A stretch of 64,000 bases of DNA from Stomoxys calcitrans (GCF_963082655.1 NC_081554.1:43892854-43956853); one strand, 5' to 3'; positions 47,261 through 58,674 are shown, counted from the stretch's first letter. Notes: generated by a model from the sequence alone, not told the origin. Numbers and translations are program-made.

Positions 47261-48076
47261 ATTTTATTTTCCTCATTTTACCTTAACTGATTATACTACA
47301 TGGCTCTGATGGGCATAGTATAAACGAAACTGTCGAAAACCATCAAAAGTGCTGCATAGTTTGGCAAAATGAAGTGAAGTGAAGTTGCTGCCGCTTCTGC
47401 TGCCTTTGTGGTGACCGAGTCATTTTCATTGTCACAAAATTTAACACATGCCCACAGATGAAGCCAAAAAGGCAAAAAGACAAAATGCATCAACAACTAC
47501 TTCAATTACCTTAGCTTCTATTTAAAAGCGGCAGTTTTTTTTTTTTTTTCTTGAGAAATCACAAAGCAAAAAAAAAATAAAAGATCTAAAAATTACTTTT
47601 CAAAAAATTGTTTTTTTTTTTTGTTTAAAAAGATATGAAATACAAGAATAAAAGCATCTACCTTAACCGCAAAAACCCAACAACTTTTAAAAAAGATTGA
47701 CTTGGTATGAGAATGGGTATGGCAGTATGACTTCGTGTTCATTTTCAACTGTTGTTGCTGTTACTGCTGTGGGATAAAGCCACTGCGACATATTCTGCCT
47801 CAACACAATTGGCACCGCCACCACCAATGCTGTTGCTACCGATTGCCACATGCCTCCTACTTTAGACGCCACAAATTAATGATATTTAAAGAAAAAAAAA
47901 TTGAGAAAAAAAATTGTTTAACAAAAAATGCAGCAAAAAAGTCTAGATTTTAAAGCCTTTTTTGGTGGGCAAACGAGAAATATTTTTTTTTGTGACGTTT
48001 CGGTGTTTCGTTCACAAATGTCTATTTGAGTTAAATTTATAAAAATTATTTTTTTTTTCTGTATATGAATTTACTA
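47260..48076. other. Unassigned AT-rich stretch
   Basis: T and A homopolymers (47530-47550, 47570-47590, 47615-47625), a TTGCTGTTACTGCTG run, no recognised gene. Confidence 0.4.
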
Positions 48077-48317
48077 TTGGGTTGCCCAAAAAGTAATTGC
48101 GGATTTTTTAAAAAAAAAAGTAAATGCATTTTTGATAAAACTTAGAATGAACTTTAATCAAATATACTTTTTTTTACACTTTTTTTCTAAAGCAAGCTAA
48201 AAATAACAGCTGATAACTGACAGAAGAAAGAATGCCATTACAGAGTCACAAGCCGTTGAAAAAATTTGTCAACGCCGACTATAAGAAAAATCCGCAATTA
48301 CTTTTTGGGCAACCCAA
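48077..48317 (-). mobile_element. Mariner-derived MITE, copy 3
   Basis: Flanked by TA (48075-48076 and 48318-48319), opposite in orientation to copies 1, 2 and 4. Termini are TTGGGTTGCCCAAAAAGTAA and its inverse. It is 241 bp; an A run after GCGGATTTTTT is expanded. Confidence 0.92.
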
Positions 48318-48319
48318 TA

Positions 48320-48750
48320 TGTTCCACCATGGCACCATAATTGCTTGGTGACAATTTTTTTTTAGTTTTGATGCTGATATGAAGGAGTTTCTTTGGGCAT
48401 AAGATCAAAGAATATTTGATTGCTCCAAGCAAGGCCTCTGGTGAGGCAGAATTTTTTGCTGTCTACATGTTCATGGTGAAAATGCCATTAATAATGACAT
48501 TGTGAGAATGTGTCACTTAATTATTTGGCGTTTGTCTACTGTGAGCATAGACTGTAGAAATTAATTTTTAAACGTAGGCTGACACTGAAAATGCTAAATT
48601 ATTAATGGCCAATGTCAATTTGTAGGGGTTTTAGCTGGGAATCAAAGATTGCATGACAGGAGAGGCATGTCAAACAAAAGACTTAAGCAACAAACTTTAA
48701 TATGAGACTTTTTTTAGATCATTGGCCATTTATGATTATTTGTTATTATA
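48320..48750. other. Unique segment
   Basis: No gene or repeat is recognised except the CAAAAGACTTAAG motif at 48675-48687. Confidence 0.4.
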
Positions 48751-48754
48751 ACCA

Positions 48755-49085
48755 CTACCATAAGATAAGGGGCATATTCGTTTAGTCATTCCGTTTGCAA
48801 GACATGGAAATATTGGTTGCCCAAAAAGTAATTGCGGATTTTTCATATAGTCGGCGTTGACAAATTTTTTCACAGCTTGTGACTCTGTAATTGAATTCTT
48901 TCTTCTGTCAGTTATCAGCTGTTTCTCTTAGCTTGCTTTAGAAAAAAAAGTGTAAAAAAAGTATATTTGATTAAAGTTCATTCTAAGTTTTATTAAAAAT
49001 GCATTTACTTTCTTTTAAAAAATCCGCAATTACTTTTTGGGCAACCCAATATATCAATTTTTGATTGTGGTAAAATTCTAATTCA
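48755..49085 (-). mobile_element. INE-1-like end split by a MITE
   Basis: ATAACCACTACCATAAGATAA, GTCATTCCGTTTGCAAGACA and TGGAAATA precede MITE copy 4. ATCAATTTTTGATTGTGGTA and AAATTCTAATT follow. Related sequence at 20390-20510 is uninterrupted, so the MITE inserted into an existing INE-1-like element. Confidence 0.7.
48813..49049 (+). mobile_element. Mariner-derived MITE, copy 4
   Basis: 237 bp flanked by TA. The left terminus has lost one G (TTGGTTGCCC); the right terminus, GGGCAACCCAA, is intact. The interior equals copy 1. Confidence 0.92.
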
Positions 49086-50815
49086 GGCTTCGTCTTTCAA
49101 ATATTGAGCTGAAATTTGGCACAGATTCTTTTTTTTCTCTACAAGCCAGAACGGGCCAGATCAAACTAGATTTAGATATATTGCTGCCGTTCTGTTGTTG
49201 TTGTAGCAGTTTGTTGGGTTCTATCTTTCGTCTGTTTGATTCTGTTGAGTAAGATCCAGAAACTCTGCCACTAAGATGGGGTGCGTCCAAAGGCACCTGG
49301 GTCTGAGTCGAGTGGGTGTGGCTGGGCAGTCAAACAGGTGTAGTGTGTCGTGTGGTCACTGCTCACAATCGGGACATACATCTTGCACGTCGGCATCAAT
49401 CTTTGCTCTGTTGGAGATGAAGCGGCTGCAACTGCCCGAATTGAATTAAGCCAGAACTACTCTGTTTTTCCGGAGGAGGTATATTTTTTCAGGTGCAACT
49501 GAAGGTGGTTATTCTCCAAGGACGACAATCACCCGGTAGCTTTTTACCATATCCACTACCGTGTCCGCATAAATTTTGTCTAGACCCGCATGATATGTCT
49601 CTCGATCTAGAGGTTCTTTCTTGTAGCGAAAATTTCGCGCTCATGTAGATCTACCTTCAGTCTTCTGAGCGGTGGATACCTATCTACAAGATGATGATTT
49701 GTAGGGTCTATCTTCAGATCTACCTTCAGTCTTCTGAGCGGTGGATACTTATCCACAAGATGATGATTTGTAGGGTCTATGCGATAACAGCCCAAAAGGT
49801 ATTGCTTAGACAGCATGTCTTCGCACTGGTAGAACCTTTGTCTCCTGATGAAGGTGCTCCATCTGAGTACTGAGGAGACAGTCCGTTGCAGTTCGGAGGG
49901 CGGCATTCTGACAGATCTGAATATTATTCCACTGCGTGTCACAGAGCTGACGAGACCATACTGGCGCTGCATAACTTATCACAGACCGACCAATTGCTTT
50001 GTATGTGGTCCGCAAGGTTTCTTTGTCTATACCCCAAGTGCTGGCGGCAAGTGACTTGAGGACCTTGTTTCTACTTTTGACTTGTGGTTGCAGCTGCATC
50101 GAGTCCTCCCGACTCATAAAATACACAATCTCGTCGATCTTGCAACGCAGATCGTTGCAATTCAATTGAAAAATGATACTCTTCCCGGCACTGGCCTGGC
50201 AATATTGGGCCTGGGATGCTGCTGTTGCATATAATCTTTGTCTATACCCCATGTGCTGGCGGCAAGTGACTTGAGGACCTTGTTACTACTTTTGACTTGT
50301 GGTTGCAGCTGCATCGAGTCCTTCCGACTCATAAAATACACAATCTCGTCGATATTGCCACGCAGATCGTTGCAATTCAATTGCAAAAATGACACACTGG
50401 CCTGGCAATATTGGGCCTGGGATGCTGCTGTTGCGTATATTGCCGCACGGGTGAGCTCGGGGGTCACCTCGCCGCCCGATGACGAGGGCGCAGAAGGCGA
50501 TTCCGGAGTGCTTTCTCCTCACGCTTCTGGTCAACCGGGCTTGAAAAGAACATCGGAACCTGGTTCTTTTCGGTTTGCCAGAATCGCCTCCATCATCGGT
50601 CGGTTTCGGTGAGTGGGTCCAAGCATGGAGTGGGTACATTTCCGATCATGCTCTGGCCTTACATCATTACGAGAGTGTAGTCCTGACGAGAAAAGGACGA
50701 ACACATACCCTAAGGCGGCAACCCTTGCCGATGATGAAGGATTTCATAGGATCAATCCGGTGCGTACAACCGGCTGCCATGGGATTTGACCGACCGATCT
50801 GTCGATTTGGGGTCA
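49085..50815 (-). pseudogene. Jockey-like LINE, internally deleted, with duplications
   Basis: Read on the minus strand from 50815: the 5' region (THRIDPMKSFIIGKGCRLRV, HAWTHSPKPTDDGGDSGKPK), then the endonuclease start (LNCNDLRCKIDEIVYFMSRE), then, with RT lost, the thumb (KVLKSLAASTWGIDKETLRT, TYKAIGRSVISYAAPVWSRQ, QNAALRTATDCLLSTQMEHL) and the C-terminal Cys/His region (near 49330-49420), finishing in a (CAA)n tail at 49193-49212. A ~215-bp segment is duplicated (from 50021 and 50236), as is a 69-bp one (from 49648 and 49717), the latter in frame. It cannot encode active RT. Confidence 0.75.
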
Positions 50816-50819
50816 TAAG

Positions 50820-51045
50820 CCTATAAAAGCCCCATTTATTACCCAATTTCGCTTAAAATTAGAAATAGTAAGTTGGACTAGGCCTCCCGGTTTTTGAACT
50901 GAAAATGGTCCACATCGGATCATATTTGAATATAGCTGCCATATAAACCAATCTAGGGCGTTAAGCCCATCCGATTTCGCTGAAATCGTTGATTGATAAG
51001 TTGATTTAAGCATCCCGTTATCCGTTTTGTAGCTGTCATATAGCT
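50820..51045 (-). mobile_element. INE-1-like fragment
   Basis: GAATATAGCTGCCATATAAAC, CAATCTAGGGC and CATCCGATTTCGCTGAAATCG are one or two family units in minus orientation. Confidence 0.5.
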
Positions 51046-51311
51046 TGGACGAGCAGAGATTAGCATGTCCGCCCATGACCCCAAACGTCTGGGTTCAAAT
51101 CCAGGCATGAACATCAAAAGCGGTGGTCATCCTTTACTAATGCTGCCTACATTTGTGAGCTATCCTGCCATCTAAAGACTTCTCTACAAAGTTGTGTCGC
51201 TATGCGGCACGCCGTTCGGACTCGGCGTAAAAAACGGAGTTCTCTTATCATTGAGCTAAAAATTATTCGGTCTGTACTCATTGATATGAGAGATGTATCC
51301 CTTGTTTCTTA
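51046..51311 (+). mobile_element. tRNA-derived SINE, diverged
   Basis: A damaged A box (GAGCAGAGATTAGCATGTCC) and a good B box (GGGTTCAAATCC), body CTACATTTGTGAGCTATCCT, CGGCACGCCGTTCGGACTCG, and a tail ending ATCCCTTGTTTCTTA. This tail form is shared with 23396. Confidence 0.75.
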
Positions 51312-51339
51312 ACACAATACGCTCGAGAGTATTTTGTAT

Positions 51340-52030
51340 GCGGTAAGGAGGAGACTTATGCCTCGGTAGTTGGCACATTCCGTTTTGTCTTCTTTCTTGT
51401 GTACAGGACATAGTACGCTGAGGTTTTAATCATCGGGTATGAGTTCTGTTAGCTAGATTGCGCAGACAGGCTGATGCATACGCCTTATCTGCGTGTCGTC
51501 TCTGTCCGGTCTTAAATAGTTCATCAGGTAACCCGTCGGCTCCTGCTGCCTTGTTGTTCTTTAGTAGGGTCACTGCTACCTGGACCTCATTCCGACTAGG
51601 AGGTAAACATTCTCTCCCATTATCAGGGATTGGTTCTGCGGTATCCTCTTCACTGCCAACGTCGGACACTAGAAAATGGATAAAATGTTCTTTCCAAACC
51701 TCAGCACACTATCTGTAACAGTTACCAGATTTCCTTCTTTGTCTCTGCAGGTGGATGTGCCTGCACCAAAGCCATCGGTTTGAAGTTTAACTCTTTGGTA
51801 GAATTTCCGGACTTCGTTCTGACGCCTGTACATCGCCTGTACAATTTGCTTAGACTCACATCTATCCATTTCCACTTTTTTTCTACGGAAGAGGCGTTTC
51901 TCTTCTCTCCTTTTCTCCCGATACCTCGCTTCATATACCGCATTCTTGGCTTCAGTAGCATTTCGACACTTTGGGTCGTGTCATGGGTTTCTTGGGGGAG
52001 GCTTCCAGTATCCAAATACAGATTTCCGCT
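51340..52030 (-). pseudogene. RTE-like LINE reverse transcriptase fragment
   Basis: The minus-strand order is a basic KERREKRLFRRKKVEMDRCE stretch, QNEVRKFYQRVKLQTDGFGA, CRDKEGNLVTVTDSVLRFGK, DVGSEEDTAEPIPDNGRECL, then EVQVAVTLLKNNKAAGADGL and PDELFKTG. The last phrase is the conserved N-terminal RT block of RTE-type elements. Beyond 51430 fragments of the PVHKKGD/ECANYRGISLL block persist with stops. The palm with YADD is not present. This copy fixes the clade of the mosaic at 7.5-9.9 kb. Confidence 0.75.
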
Positions 52031-52039
52031 TGCTCCAAG

Positions 52040-53585
52040 ATCCGGCGCTCGCCTCCAGCCGCCCCTAACCTGGGAACAGACACTAATGTTGACCATTGGT
52101 TATCATCTCGAGTATCATTGGCACTAAATATTTAATTAAGAGTCAGTGCCACCTGACTCCTCACTGAGACTCTCCTCTCGAAAATCGCTTACTGCCCGCG
52201 GCCTCATTTGCAGCTACTTCGCATAAAAACGGAGCTTTCCACCATCCGCAACCTGTGGCCGCGCCCCGCAGCTTTCAACTAAGCTTCCTGTGGTAATAAT
52301 GGACACCACATAAGTCGGAGCTCAAAGTTTCAGCCTTTATGGTGCTCATAGTTATCCCGTATTGGCCGGGATTGCAAGCATTTTCCTATAACAGCAGAAC
52401 TACTGCTGTAATAGCAAAATTTCCCCATGACCATTCCATTAGGGAACAGGGACAAGCTACGCACATATCAATGAGTGCTGTCAGTTTAAAGTTTTTACCT
52501 CAGTGAGAAGGGGTCTCCTTTTTATAGCCGAATTCGAACGGCGTTCTGCAGTGCGACATCTTTTTAGGGAGAAGTTTTTACGGTGGCCTCCACTGTTCTT
52601 TTTGTTACTGTAGCTACATTTTCCTGTTGAGGTGACGATCCTAATCAAATTCCTGTAGGAGAGGAAGGATCGCCGCGCAAACAGGATGGCCATTGGTTAT
52701 TTAAAGGCGCGGCACTCAGTATTTGTGCAAGAGCCGATGCCGCCCCTCCCCTCACTCTCCGTTCGATACCGTACTCCGTACGGAGCATTCCACTATCCAC
52801 AACCTGTAGACGCGCCTGGTAGCTCGCAGCAAAGCTCCTCTTGACAGCAATGAACACCACACAGATCGGACCTCCATGTTGTAGCCTGTGTGTTGCTCAC
52901 AGGTATCCCGTGCCGAGACCCACGGCCCAGCAGACAGTGTTTGCTAGTATCGAAAGACTTTTTTTTCAAATCAGTGCATGTTAGCGATGACTAAAGAAGA
53001 GGACACAGATAACAATATGCCCCATGCTGCTGGTTATTTAAAGGCGCCAATAACTCTCCTTGCTATTTCGAGCATCATAGGCACTGAGTATTTGTGCAAG
53101 AGCCGATGCCGCCCGGCCTCTCACTCTCCGCTCGATACTGTACTCCGTATGGATCATTCCACTATCCACAACCTGTAGACGCGCCTAGTAGCTCGCAGCT
53201 AAGCTTCTCTTGACACCAATGAACACCACACAGATCGTACCTCCATGTTGTAGCCTGTATGCCCGGCCTCTCACTCTCCGCTCGGTACCGTTGGTGTCCA
53301 CAACTGCCGTTGCAGCTACTCCGTACGGAGCATTCCACTATCCGCAATCTGTGCAGGCGCAAGGTAGCTCGCAGCTAAGCTTCTCTTGACAGCAATGAAC
53401 ACCATACAGATCGGACCTCCATATTCTAGCCTGTGTGTGTTGCTCACAGCTATCCCGTGCCGAGACCCACGGCCCAGCAGACAGTGTTTGCTAGTATCGA
53501 AGGACTTTTTTTTTTCAATCAGTGCACGTTAGCGATGACTAAAGAAGAGGACACGGATAACAATATGCTCCATGTTACCCTTGCT
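52040..53585 (-). repeat. (CAA)n-tailed repeat family, duplicated
   Basis: At least three diverged copies share AGCCGATGCCGCCC, CTCACTCTCCGCTCGATACC, CCACTATCCACAACCTGTAG and GAACACCACACAGATCGGAC. The phrase TTGCTAGTATCGAAAGACTT occurs at 52941 and 53488, marking a ~547-bp tandem duplication. A short CCCGGCCTCTCACTCTCCGC segment is repeated again within it. The family also occurs at 34692. It has no coding signature. Confidence 0.6.
52414..52592 (-). mobile_element. tRNA-derived SINE, deleted head
   Basis: The tail and body are in reverse (TTTTTATAGCCGAATTCGAA, GTGCGACATC, GGGAGAAGTTTTTAC), joined directly to GGTGGCCTCC, the very start of the element. The pol III boxes are deleted. Confidence 0.7.
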
Positions 53586-53589
53586 GCTC

Positions 53590-53985
53590 GCTAAATTCCT
53601 AATCATTTTCCATTCTATGCGCCTAAGTTGGTTCAAGTCTGATGGGGGGGTCTATTGTTGTGCAATGCTATATGAGCATGCTTCTACATCGTCCAGTCCA
53701 AGGCAGGGCGCCTTGAAGTTCTTTGTATTCATCAACTTCATTGATGGCATTTCTCTGAACCTCAAGTTATCTGCGCTCTCGTTCCGCCTACACCGCTATG
53801 ATCAGACACCCAAACAATGCGTATGAACATACCATAGCATAATCCTCAGAAAGAGCGTTATAATCCTTCTGTCCGTCCTGGTTAGTATAGACCTAAGACC
53901 CGGAATCCTGGCTGCCTTATCTGTATGTGTATGGATTGGGTAGAGTGCCTTATTCTATAAAAAAAAGATTTTTTTAATGATTTTT
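53590..53985. other. Unassigned, possibly LINE-derived
   Basis: An 84-codon plus-strand frame (53572-53826) has no recognised motif. The flanks belong to LINE-type repeats, so decayed LINE sequence is the simplest reading. Confidence 0.3.
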
Positions 53986-54125
53986 ATTCCGACTCGAACA
54001 GCTGTCACTGATGGGAGAGATATGGCAATACCAGGGTTCTGTCAATCCAAGAATGTGCCGCTGGCAATAGTGTCTCGTATTCGACCTCAGGTTTCGTTTC
54101 AGGTATTCCTTGGCGTCTTGATTTT
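53985..54125 (-). pseudogene. Jockey-like LINE, pre-RNase H fragment
   Basis: CAATCCAAGAATGTGCCGCTG, GGCAATAGTGTCTCGTATTC and GACCTCAGGTTTCGTTTCAG match 24050-24115, which lies just upstream of the RNase H coding part in minus orientation. Confidence 0.5.
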
Positions 54126-54130
54126 GCCGC

Positions 54131-54302
54131 CCAGTCTACTCAGTCCATACACATACAGATTAGGCAGCCAATACGGCCAGATTAGGCAGCCTATACGGAG
54201 TATTAAGGTAATGGGAAAGTAGTGAGAAGATAGAAGCAGGTCATACTTCTACTCATGGCCGTATTGGCTGCCTTATCCGTATGTGTATGGATTGGGCAGA
54301 CT
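54131..54302. repeat. 47-bp inverted repeat
   Basis: CAGTCTACTCAGTCCATACAC through GGCAGCCAATACGGCC (54131-54178) is inverted, with few mismatches, at 54256-54302 (GGCCGTATTGGCTGCC through GGGCAGACTG). The CTGCCTTATCTGTATGTGTA phrase occurs a third time near 53920. Confidence 0.65.
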
Positions 54303-55925
54303 GCTGGATTCTATAAAAAAAGGTTTTTTTTAACGATTTTTATTCCGACTCGAAATTCGATTTTTTAGAACATCAATGTGCTCAATTTACAGCAATTTCC
54401 ATTCAGTTCGTTTTGTATACAAATACCAATTTTTTAATTTACTACACTATAATTACTTTATAGTCTAACTCCAGCATGTAAATTTTCGCTTTGCCAACTA
54501 ACAACACCTATAATTCTCGTATTAAACAAAAGACTTAAGACACAAACACCTCTCTGTCGTGTGATTAAAATGAGCGTTGCTCAAACGCAAACCCATTGAG
54601 GTGACATAAGATCACTGGAGCTTGAATGCTTGACATGTGTGACATGGCCGTGTTTCAATGATAATTTGTATGAATAATAACAATAAAGAGATTTTTTTTC
54701 CTATCATTAAACATTAAACGCCTACGCAAAATCCATCAAAATAAGACAATAATTAATTTAAATTGCCAACAATTACTTTTGAGACGGAGTAAACAAAAAA
54801 ATTGAAATACACACACTATGTGAAACACTCACACACTTGACAAGGGCAGCGAGCTGTGGCGAAGAAGAAAAACAAAAAAAAAATCATAAAATCACACATA
54901 GACAGTAGTAGTAGTTGGTGGTCGTGGTGGTGACACTCGTGATGTGGGGATTCGTTGAATCAACTGAAATATGATCGCCCGGCAAAACGTTGATTGGTGC
55001 CCATGGTGGTGCCTGTTTATGGCAAACCATGCTGTCCAAAGCCTAAAGTCTTTTGAAAATGAATTCAAAAATCTAGTCTTCTTATAACGTATGCAGCACG
55101 TTAACAATATCGGCAACATTTTAACTTGTTTGAAAAAATACCATGGTGACAACAACAGCCACGAAGCAAAACTAACATGGAAACTACGAAACAATTTGAA
55201 TCTTTATAATTGCAATATACCATCTAGGTGTGTGTGTGTGTGTGTGAGGATTTGTACTTGTATGCTCATATTAACATACACACACATATGTATTGGTCCG
55301 CTTGTCTTGTCTTTGGCTTACTGCTAAACATAATAGAGATAAATAAGCCATTTAGCAAATACCAAACAAATCCAAGTCTCAACAAAATTGCCAATAATTT
55401 GTATATGGTACCGATGTGGTGCTGGCGCTATTTTGCAATTGTTGTGTGCTTAGTAACACATAGTGGAAATTAGCAGTGGACCAAATTTGAAGTAGGCAAA
55501 TATTATAACCCTTTTGAGAATTTACAGAAAAACAAAGTTTTTGAAGGGATTCAAAGGATTCAAAGATTGGGTGGTTTAAAAAAAAACTGAAGAGTAAAAT
55601 ATTATGGCATAGGAAATATCTACGCACTTGGGAACAGACATTTGTTTTTTGCCAGTGAAAATTCTCAAAGACCAACCAATAAAAATCACATGTGGAAAAA
55701 TTTAAGACCTAAGGTTGGAAGAGGATAACGCCAAGATTTATGTCTTAGCATCATGCGACCCATTGTGTATCCTCGTGAACTCTTCCTCTTCTCTGAACAA
55801 TATTACCTGCTTGAAGAAGACAGGTTTCAATGGACTTTCTTGTACCACTTTGACGCTTTTATGAAGGCCTTGTATTTGACTGGGTTCACGCCTTAGAGTT
55901 CGTCTAGTGCCTGAAAGAAAACAAG
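54303..55925. other. Unique stretch, no gene called
   Basis: It contains the third CAAAAGACTTAAG motif (54527-54539), a GT run (55228-55246) and a CACACACA run near 55277. Short frames are not recognisable. Confidence 0.4.
55228..55246. repeat. (GT)n microsatellite
   Basis: Uninterrupted GT dinucleotides, about nine units. Confidence 0.8.
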
Positions 55926-55929
55926 GAAA

Positions 55930-57822
55930 AAGGCGTTAAGTTCGGCCGGGCCGAACTTTGAATACCCACCAACACGGGTATACAGGTAAAGCAGCTTTTG
56001 TCATAATCCGGCGAAAAATTCACAATTTATGCTCCCCTAGTGGATATTAAGTGGTCTAATAAGTACAAATCATTGTTCAATTTTATAGAAAAAAATATTG
56101 GTCTCTTTGGTAGCCATATCCAAATCCGATCGATCTGAACCATATACGATACGGATGTTGAAAAGCCTAACATACGTCACTGTGTCAAATTTGAGCGAAA
56201 ACGGATTATAAATGTGCTTTTTATGGGGCCAAGATTTTCGAAATCGAGAGATTGGTCTATATGACAGCAAAATCCATATCTGAATCGATCTGGCCCAAAT
56301 TGAAGAGGGATCTCGAAGGGCCTGACACAACTCATTGCCCAAATTTCAGCGAAATCGGACAATAAGTGCGCCTTTTATGGGCCCAAAACCTTAAATCTAG
56401 AGATCGGTCTATATGGCAGCTATATCCAAATCTGAACCGATCTAGGCAATCTTCAAGAAGGATATCGAGGAGCTTAACACAACTCATCGTCCCAAATTTC
56501 GGCGACATCGGACAGTAAATGCGCCTTTTATGGGCTCAGAACCTTAAATCGAGATATCGGTCTATATGGCTGCTATATCCAAATCTGAACCGATCTGTGC
56601 TATATTGCAGAAGTATATCGAGGGACCTAACACAACTCACTGTCCCAAATTTTGGCGCCATCGGACAGTTAATACGCCTTTTATGGGCCTAAGACCCTAA
56701 ATCGGAGGATCGGTCTATATGGCAGCTATATTCAAATCTGGACTGATCTGGGCCATATTGCAGAAGGAATTCGAATGGCTTAACCTAACTCTCTGTCCCA
56801 AATTTCGGCGACACCGGACAATAAATGCACCTTTTAAGGGCCCAAAACCTTAAATAGAAAGATCGGTCTATATGGCAGCTATATCCAAATCTTAACCGAT
56901 CTGTGGCATATTGCAGGATTATATCGAGGGGCTTAACTTAACTCTCTGTCCCAAATTTCGGCGACATCGGACAATAAATGAGCACTAAATGGGCCCAAAA
57001 TCTGAAATCAAGGGATCGGTCTATATGGCAGCTATATCCAAAACTGGAGCGATCTGCACGAAATTAATGAGGTATATCAAAGGGCCTAACACAACTCACT
57101 GTCCCAAATTTCAGCAAAATCGGATAATAAATGTGGCTTTTATGGGCCTAAGACCTTAAATCGGAGGATCGGTCTATATGGCAGCTATATCCAAAACTGG
57201 ACCGATCTGCACAAAATTAATGAGGGATATCAAAGGGCCTAACACAATTTACTGTCCCAAATTTCAGCAAAATCGAATAATAAATTTGGGTTTTATGAGC
57301 CTAAGACCCTAAATCGGAGGATCGGTCTATATGGCAGCTATATCCAAATCTGAACCGATCTGAGCCAAATTGACGAAGGATGTCAAAGGGCCTAACACAA
57401 TCCACTGCCCAAATTCCAGCAAAATCGGATAAAAAATGTAGCTTTTATGGGCCCAAGACCCTAAATCGGAGGATCGGTCTATATGGCAGCTATATCCAAA
57501 TCTGAACCGATCTGAGCCAAATTGACGAAGGATGTCAAAGGGCCTAACACAACTCACTGTCCCAAATTCCAGCAAAATTGGATAATAAATGTGGCTTTTG
57601 TGGGCTTAAAACCCTAAATCGGCGGATCGGGCTATATGGGGGCTATATCAAGATATAGTCCGGTAAAGCCCATCTTCGAACGTAACCTGCTTATGGACAA
57701 AAAAATAATCTGTGCAAAGTTTCAGCTCAATATCTCTATTTTTAAAGACTGTAGCGTGATTTCAACAAACAGACGGACAGACGGACGGACATGTCCAAAT
57801 CGTCTTAGATTTTCACGCTGAT
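55930..57822 (+). mobile_element. INE-1-like element with ten regular 153-bp units
   Basis: It opens AAAGGCGTTAAGTTCGGCCG. The CTATATGGCAGCTATATCC phrase, or its variants, falls at 56257, 56409, 56562, 56715, 56868, 57021, 57174, 57327, 57479 and 57632, with spacings of only 152 or 153 bp. The 3' part has GACGGACGGACATGTCCAAA, TCGTCTTAGATTTTCACGCT, GATC and is cut there by mariner sequence. It is very similar to 43658-45372 but has more units. No protein is encoded. Confidence 0.85.
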
Positions 57823-57825
57823 CTG

Positions 57826-58672
57826 TCAGTTATCAGCTGTTACTTTTAGCTTGCTTTAGAAAAAAAGTGCGTGAAATTTTGTTTACATTTGTTTGTTTGG
57901 CGTCAATTTTATATTGGGTACCACATGTATTGAAAGAAATTCATTTAACAAACCGAATCAACGCTTGTGATATGCACCTGAAACGCAATGAATTCGATCC
58001 GTTTTTAAAACGAATCATAACTGGAGATGAAAAATGGATTGTTTACAACAACGTTAGTCGAAAACGATCATGGTCCAAGCATGGTGAACCAGCTCAAACC
58101 ACTTCAAAGACTGATATCCACCAAAAGAAGGTTATGCTGTCTGTTTGGTGGGATTGGAAGGGTGTGGTATATTTTGAGCTGCTTCCAAGGAACCAAACGA
58201 TTAATTCGGATGTTTTCTCTCAACAATTGGACAAATTGAATACAGCCATCAAGGAGAAGCGACCAGAATTGGTCAATCGTAAAGGTGTCATATTCCACCA
58301 GGACAACGCTAGACCGCACACATCTTTGGTCACTCGCCAAAAACTGAGTGAGCTTGGCTGGGAACTTTTGATGCATCCACCATATAGCCCTGACCTTGCA
58401 CCATCAGACTACCATTTATTTCGATCTTTGCAGAACTCCTTAAATGGTAAAACTTTCGGCAATGATAAGACTATAAAATCGCACTTGGTTCAGTTTTTGC
58501 AGATAAAGGCCAGAAGTTCTATGAGCGTGGAATACTAAATTTGCCAGGAAGATGGCAAAAGGTTATCGAACAAAATGCCAATTATATATTTGATTAAAGT
58601 TCATTCTAATTTTTATTGAAAATGCATTTACTTTCTTTTAAAAAATCCGCAATTACTTTTTAGGCAACCCAA
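57826..58672 (+). mobile_element. Mariner element, 5'-truncated and internally deleted
   Basis: The right terminus is GCAATTACTTTTTAGGCAACCCAA followed by TA (58673-58674). The left side begins inside the element at CTGTCAGTTATCAGCTGTTA, so the left terminus is lost. Both flanks match the MITEs at 37926, 40273, 48077 and 48813, making this the family's coding relative. Confidence 0.85.
57867..58538 (+). pseudogene. Mariner transposase, DD34D catalytic domain
   Basis: The 223-residue frame keeps the linker motif WVPHVL (residues 17-22) and the full catalytic triad: Asp54 in TGDEKW, Asp146 in FHQDNARPH, and Asp181 in YSPDLAPSDYHLF. There are 34 residues between the last two, the mariner spacing. 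The N-terminal helix-turn-helix region, roughly the first third of a ~345-residue transposase, is deleted, and the first 16 residues are unrelated leader. A frame shift near 58500 (after LVQFL) moves the last ~35 residues, ADKGQKFYERG to NANYIFD, into another frame. Without DNA-binding helices it should not transpose. It could still be transcribed. Confidence 0.85.
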
Positions 58673-58674
58673 TA

